Shown one piece after another: positions 63,087 to 64,000 of a stretch of 64,000 nucleotides of DNA. The translations under genes were made by a program, and so were the position numbers. Source of the DNA: Litchfieldia alkalitelluris (GTDB taxonomy: Bacteria > Bacillota > Bacilli > Bacillales > Salisediminibacteriaceae); assembly GCF_002153425.1 (NCBI RefSeq), contig NZ_KZ119600.1:62001-126000 (forward strand), given 5' to 3'. The notes beneath the pieces were generated by a model, which saw only the letters and a program-made list of their open reading frames with translations, did no database searches and was not told the DNA's origin. The stretch's first letter is position 1, and each line of letters starts with the position of its first letter.

Positions 63087-63177
63087 AACGGGCATTGAAC
63101 TGTCGCTACCCTTATGTCGCTAACGGGTAAGCGGTAGTGAAACTAGCTGGTGCTGCTGTTACGGCACTAACGGGGAG
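63087..63177 (+). repeat. TAACGGGG-bounded elements, copies 3 and 4 in tandem
   Basis: AACGGGCATTGAACTGTCGC... ends CGCTAACGGGTAAG (63131), which opens the next copy ending CACTAACGGGGAG (63177). The last GGGGAGG serves as ribosome site of the following gene. Confidence 0.75.
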
Positions 63178-63185
63178 GTGAGCTT

Positions 63186-63698
63186 ATTAACAAAGGTAAG
63201 ATAATTACAGTTATTGTTGTTTTAGTTATCATAGGATTCTTTTCATACCACGGAATACGTTCTGGTTTAATTCATATGTATTTTTCACCTGATGTAGAGG
63301 AGAGGGTGGTAGAGGAAGAGAATTATGTAAAGTATAGTAGTGGAGATATAAGGTTTAATGTAGATGAACAACATGGTGGTCATGTAATGCCAATAACGAT
63401 TGAAAACGAATCAAGTAAAATATACGCATATGCTGATAGAAAGTCATTCGGCTTTCCCAGCAATACAATAATCGTTGAATTGTGGGAATCTGAACCAAAT
63501 ACTCTTTTAGGTAAGTGTTTAGTAACCAGTGAAGAGTTATGTGATTTTGAAAAGAACCAAGTTAGTTATAGGGAGGAAGGTGGATTCAAATATTTGAGTG
63601 AAAGTAACGAAAACTTAACACTTTCTGCTGGAGATTATTGGGTGTATTTTATTTCACAAGATAAACACACTTGGGAACCTTGGGTTAAGGTGGAGTAA
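63186..63698 (+). CDS. Membrane-anchored protein of unknown function, likely ATT start
   Basis: The frame open from 63186 codes for a basic start and a membrane helix (IITVIVVLVIIGFFSYHGIR), then an external domain with VMPITIENESSKIYAYADRK and SAGDYWVYFISQDKHTWEPW. The only ATG (63276) would cut the helix off and has no ribosome site. ATT at 63186 is seven bases after GGAGG and is the best start; no ATG, GTG or TTG is near. About 170 residues. No family is recognised. Confidence 0.55.
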   Translation: MNKGKIITVIVVLVIIGFFSYHGIRSGLIHMYFSPDVEERVVEEENYVKYSSGDIRFNVDEQHGGHVMPITIENESSKIYAYADRKSFGFPSNTIIVELWESEPNTLLGKCLVTSEELCDFEKNQVSYREEGGFKYLSESNENLTLSAGDYWVYFISQDKHTWEPWVKVE

Positions 63699-63755
63699 TG
63701 AAAAAGTATTTATTACTGAACATTATTAAGAACACAATTGATTATAAAGGACAAA

Positions 63756-63823
63756 GTTTGTTAAACAAACGGGTTGCGTTAATGGAACAAGGTGCCACTA
63801 CTGTTTTGACGCTAAAGGAAAGG
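63756..63823 (+). repeat. TAACGGGG-type element, copy 5 (variant)
   Basis: TAAACAAACGGGTTGCGTTA ... CTACTGTTTTGACGCTAAAG. The 3' hairpin here is TTT/AAA in place of GTTA/TAAC, which keeps the pairing. Confidence 0.65.
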
Positions 63824-63889
63824 ATTCTTTAATAAGCGATGTTGTGTTATGCTTTTTAAGGACTAACTATTATAGAGGAGATTTGGATT

Positions 63890-64000
63890 ATGATAGACCA
63901 ACAGCTTTTTCACGGTTATGCAACTTTAATTCTTATTATTTATGTAATCTACGACCTCATTCGTAATAGAAAGAAGGAACATTCGCTACTACGGCGGTTT
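63890..64000 (+). CDS. Membrane protein, N-terminal part only (cut by window end)
   Basis: ATG at 63890 follows AGAGGAG. The first 37 residues are visible: a hydrophobic helix LILIIYVIYDLI and then a basic stretch RNRKKEH. The remainder lies outside the window. Confidence 0.5.
   Translation, partial: MIDQQLFHGYATLILIIYVIYDLIRNRKKEHSLLRRF

Noticed and set aside
62880-63095. 71-residue minus ORF
   Set aside because: It is antisense to the 34-residue membrane protein and crosses two intergenic elements.
62151-63823. Integron attC sites
   Set aside because: The ends are direct TAACGGGG repeats. The inverted GTTRRRY/RYYYAAC arrangement about 60 bp apart is not found, and no integrase is in the window.

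Overview
The window is a chromosomal segment of a low-GC, endospore-forming member of the Bacillaceae. The evidence is the conserved order ybaK-cwlD-mrp/salA-gerD-kbaA-pdaB, then a tRNA cluster, then sigW-rsiW-cdaA-cdaR-glmM-glmS ribozyme-glmS, as in Bacillus subtilis. Many proteins are rich in Asp and Glu, which hints at a halo- or alkaliphile (inference). No rRNA, phage, transposase or CRISPR array was seen.

Layout. 1-716: a 51-bp tandem array. 0.7-5.9 kb: a TetR regulator divergent from an MMPL transporter and an exported heptad-repeat partner. 6-11.3 kb: sporulation and germination genes. 11.5-12.8 kb: seven tRNA genes, with odd repeats that duplicate tRNA 5' ends. 12.9-13.4 kb: a 52-bp array. 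13.7-21.6 kb: Spo0E-like protein, sigW regulon core, c-di-AMP synthase with its regulator, and amino-sugar synthesis. 22-33.6 kb: accessory genes with two ECF sigma/anti-sigma pairs, one two-component system, DinB, ASCH and an ABC-F ATPase behind a leader with two short ORFs and terminators. 33.8-35.9 kb: a 2-kb array of 52-bp hairpin units. 36-40.9 kb: a peptide-type ABC transporter and a catalytically dead hydrolase fused to a SARP/BTAD-like DNA-binding domain, then a Crp/Fnr regulator and an orphan SinI-like anti-repressor. 42.3-53.5 kb: a flavin-based extracellular electron transfer (EET) locus (ndh2, eetA, eetB, a dmkB-type prenyl synthase, apbE, menA-like, ecfA1-A2-T), with a lipoprotein carrying two candidate flavinylation motifs upstream. 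53.9-64 kb: variable DNA with a frameshifted Fic toxin and its antitoxin, a ykkC-type riboswitch before a NUDIX gene, mqo, small lipoproteins, a UppS paralogue, GNAT and TPR proteins, and repeated TAACGGGG-bounded elements between genes.

The least explained parts, in my view: (1) tandem arrays of 51-52 bp, three with an inverted-repeat core, at four separate places; (2) the pseudo-hydrolase/BTAD regulator with spaced GTTTAAA heptamers before the ABC operon; (3) TGTGA-N6-TCACA operators before both apbE and the candidate flavolipoprotein, close to a Crp/Fnr gene; (4) the ABC-F attenuation leader; (5) the cassette-like repeats at the right end. All assignments come from reading the sequence and recalling families; no database search was run.
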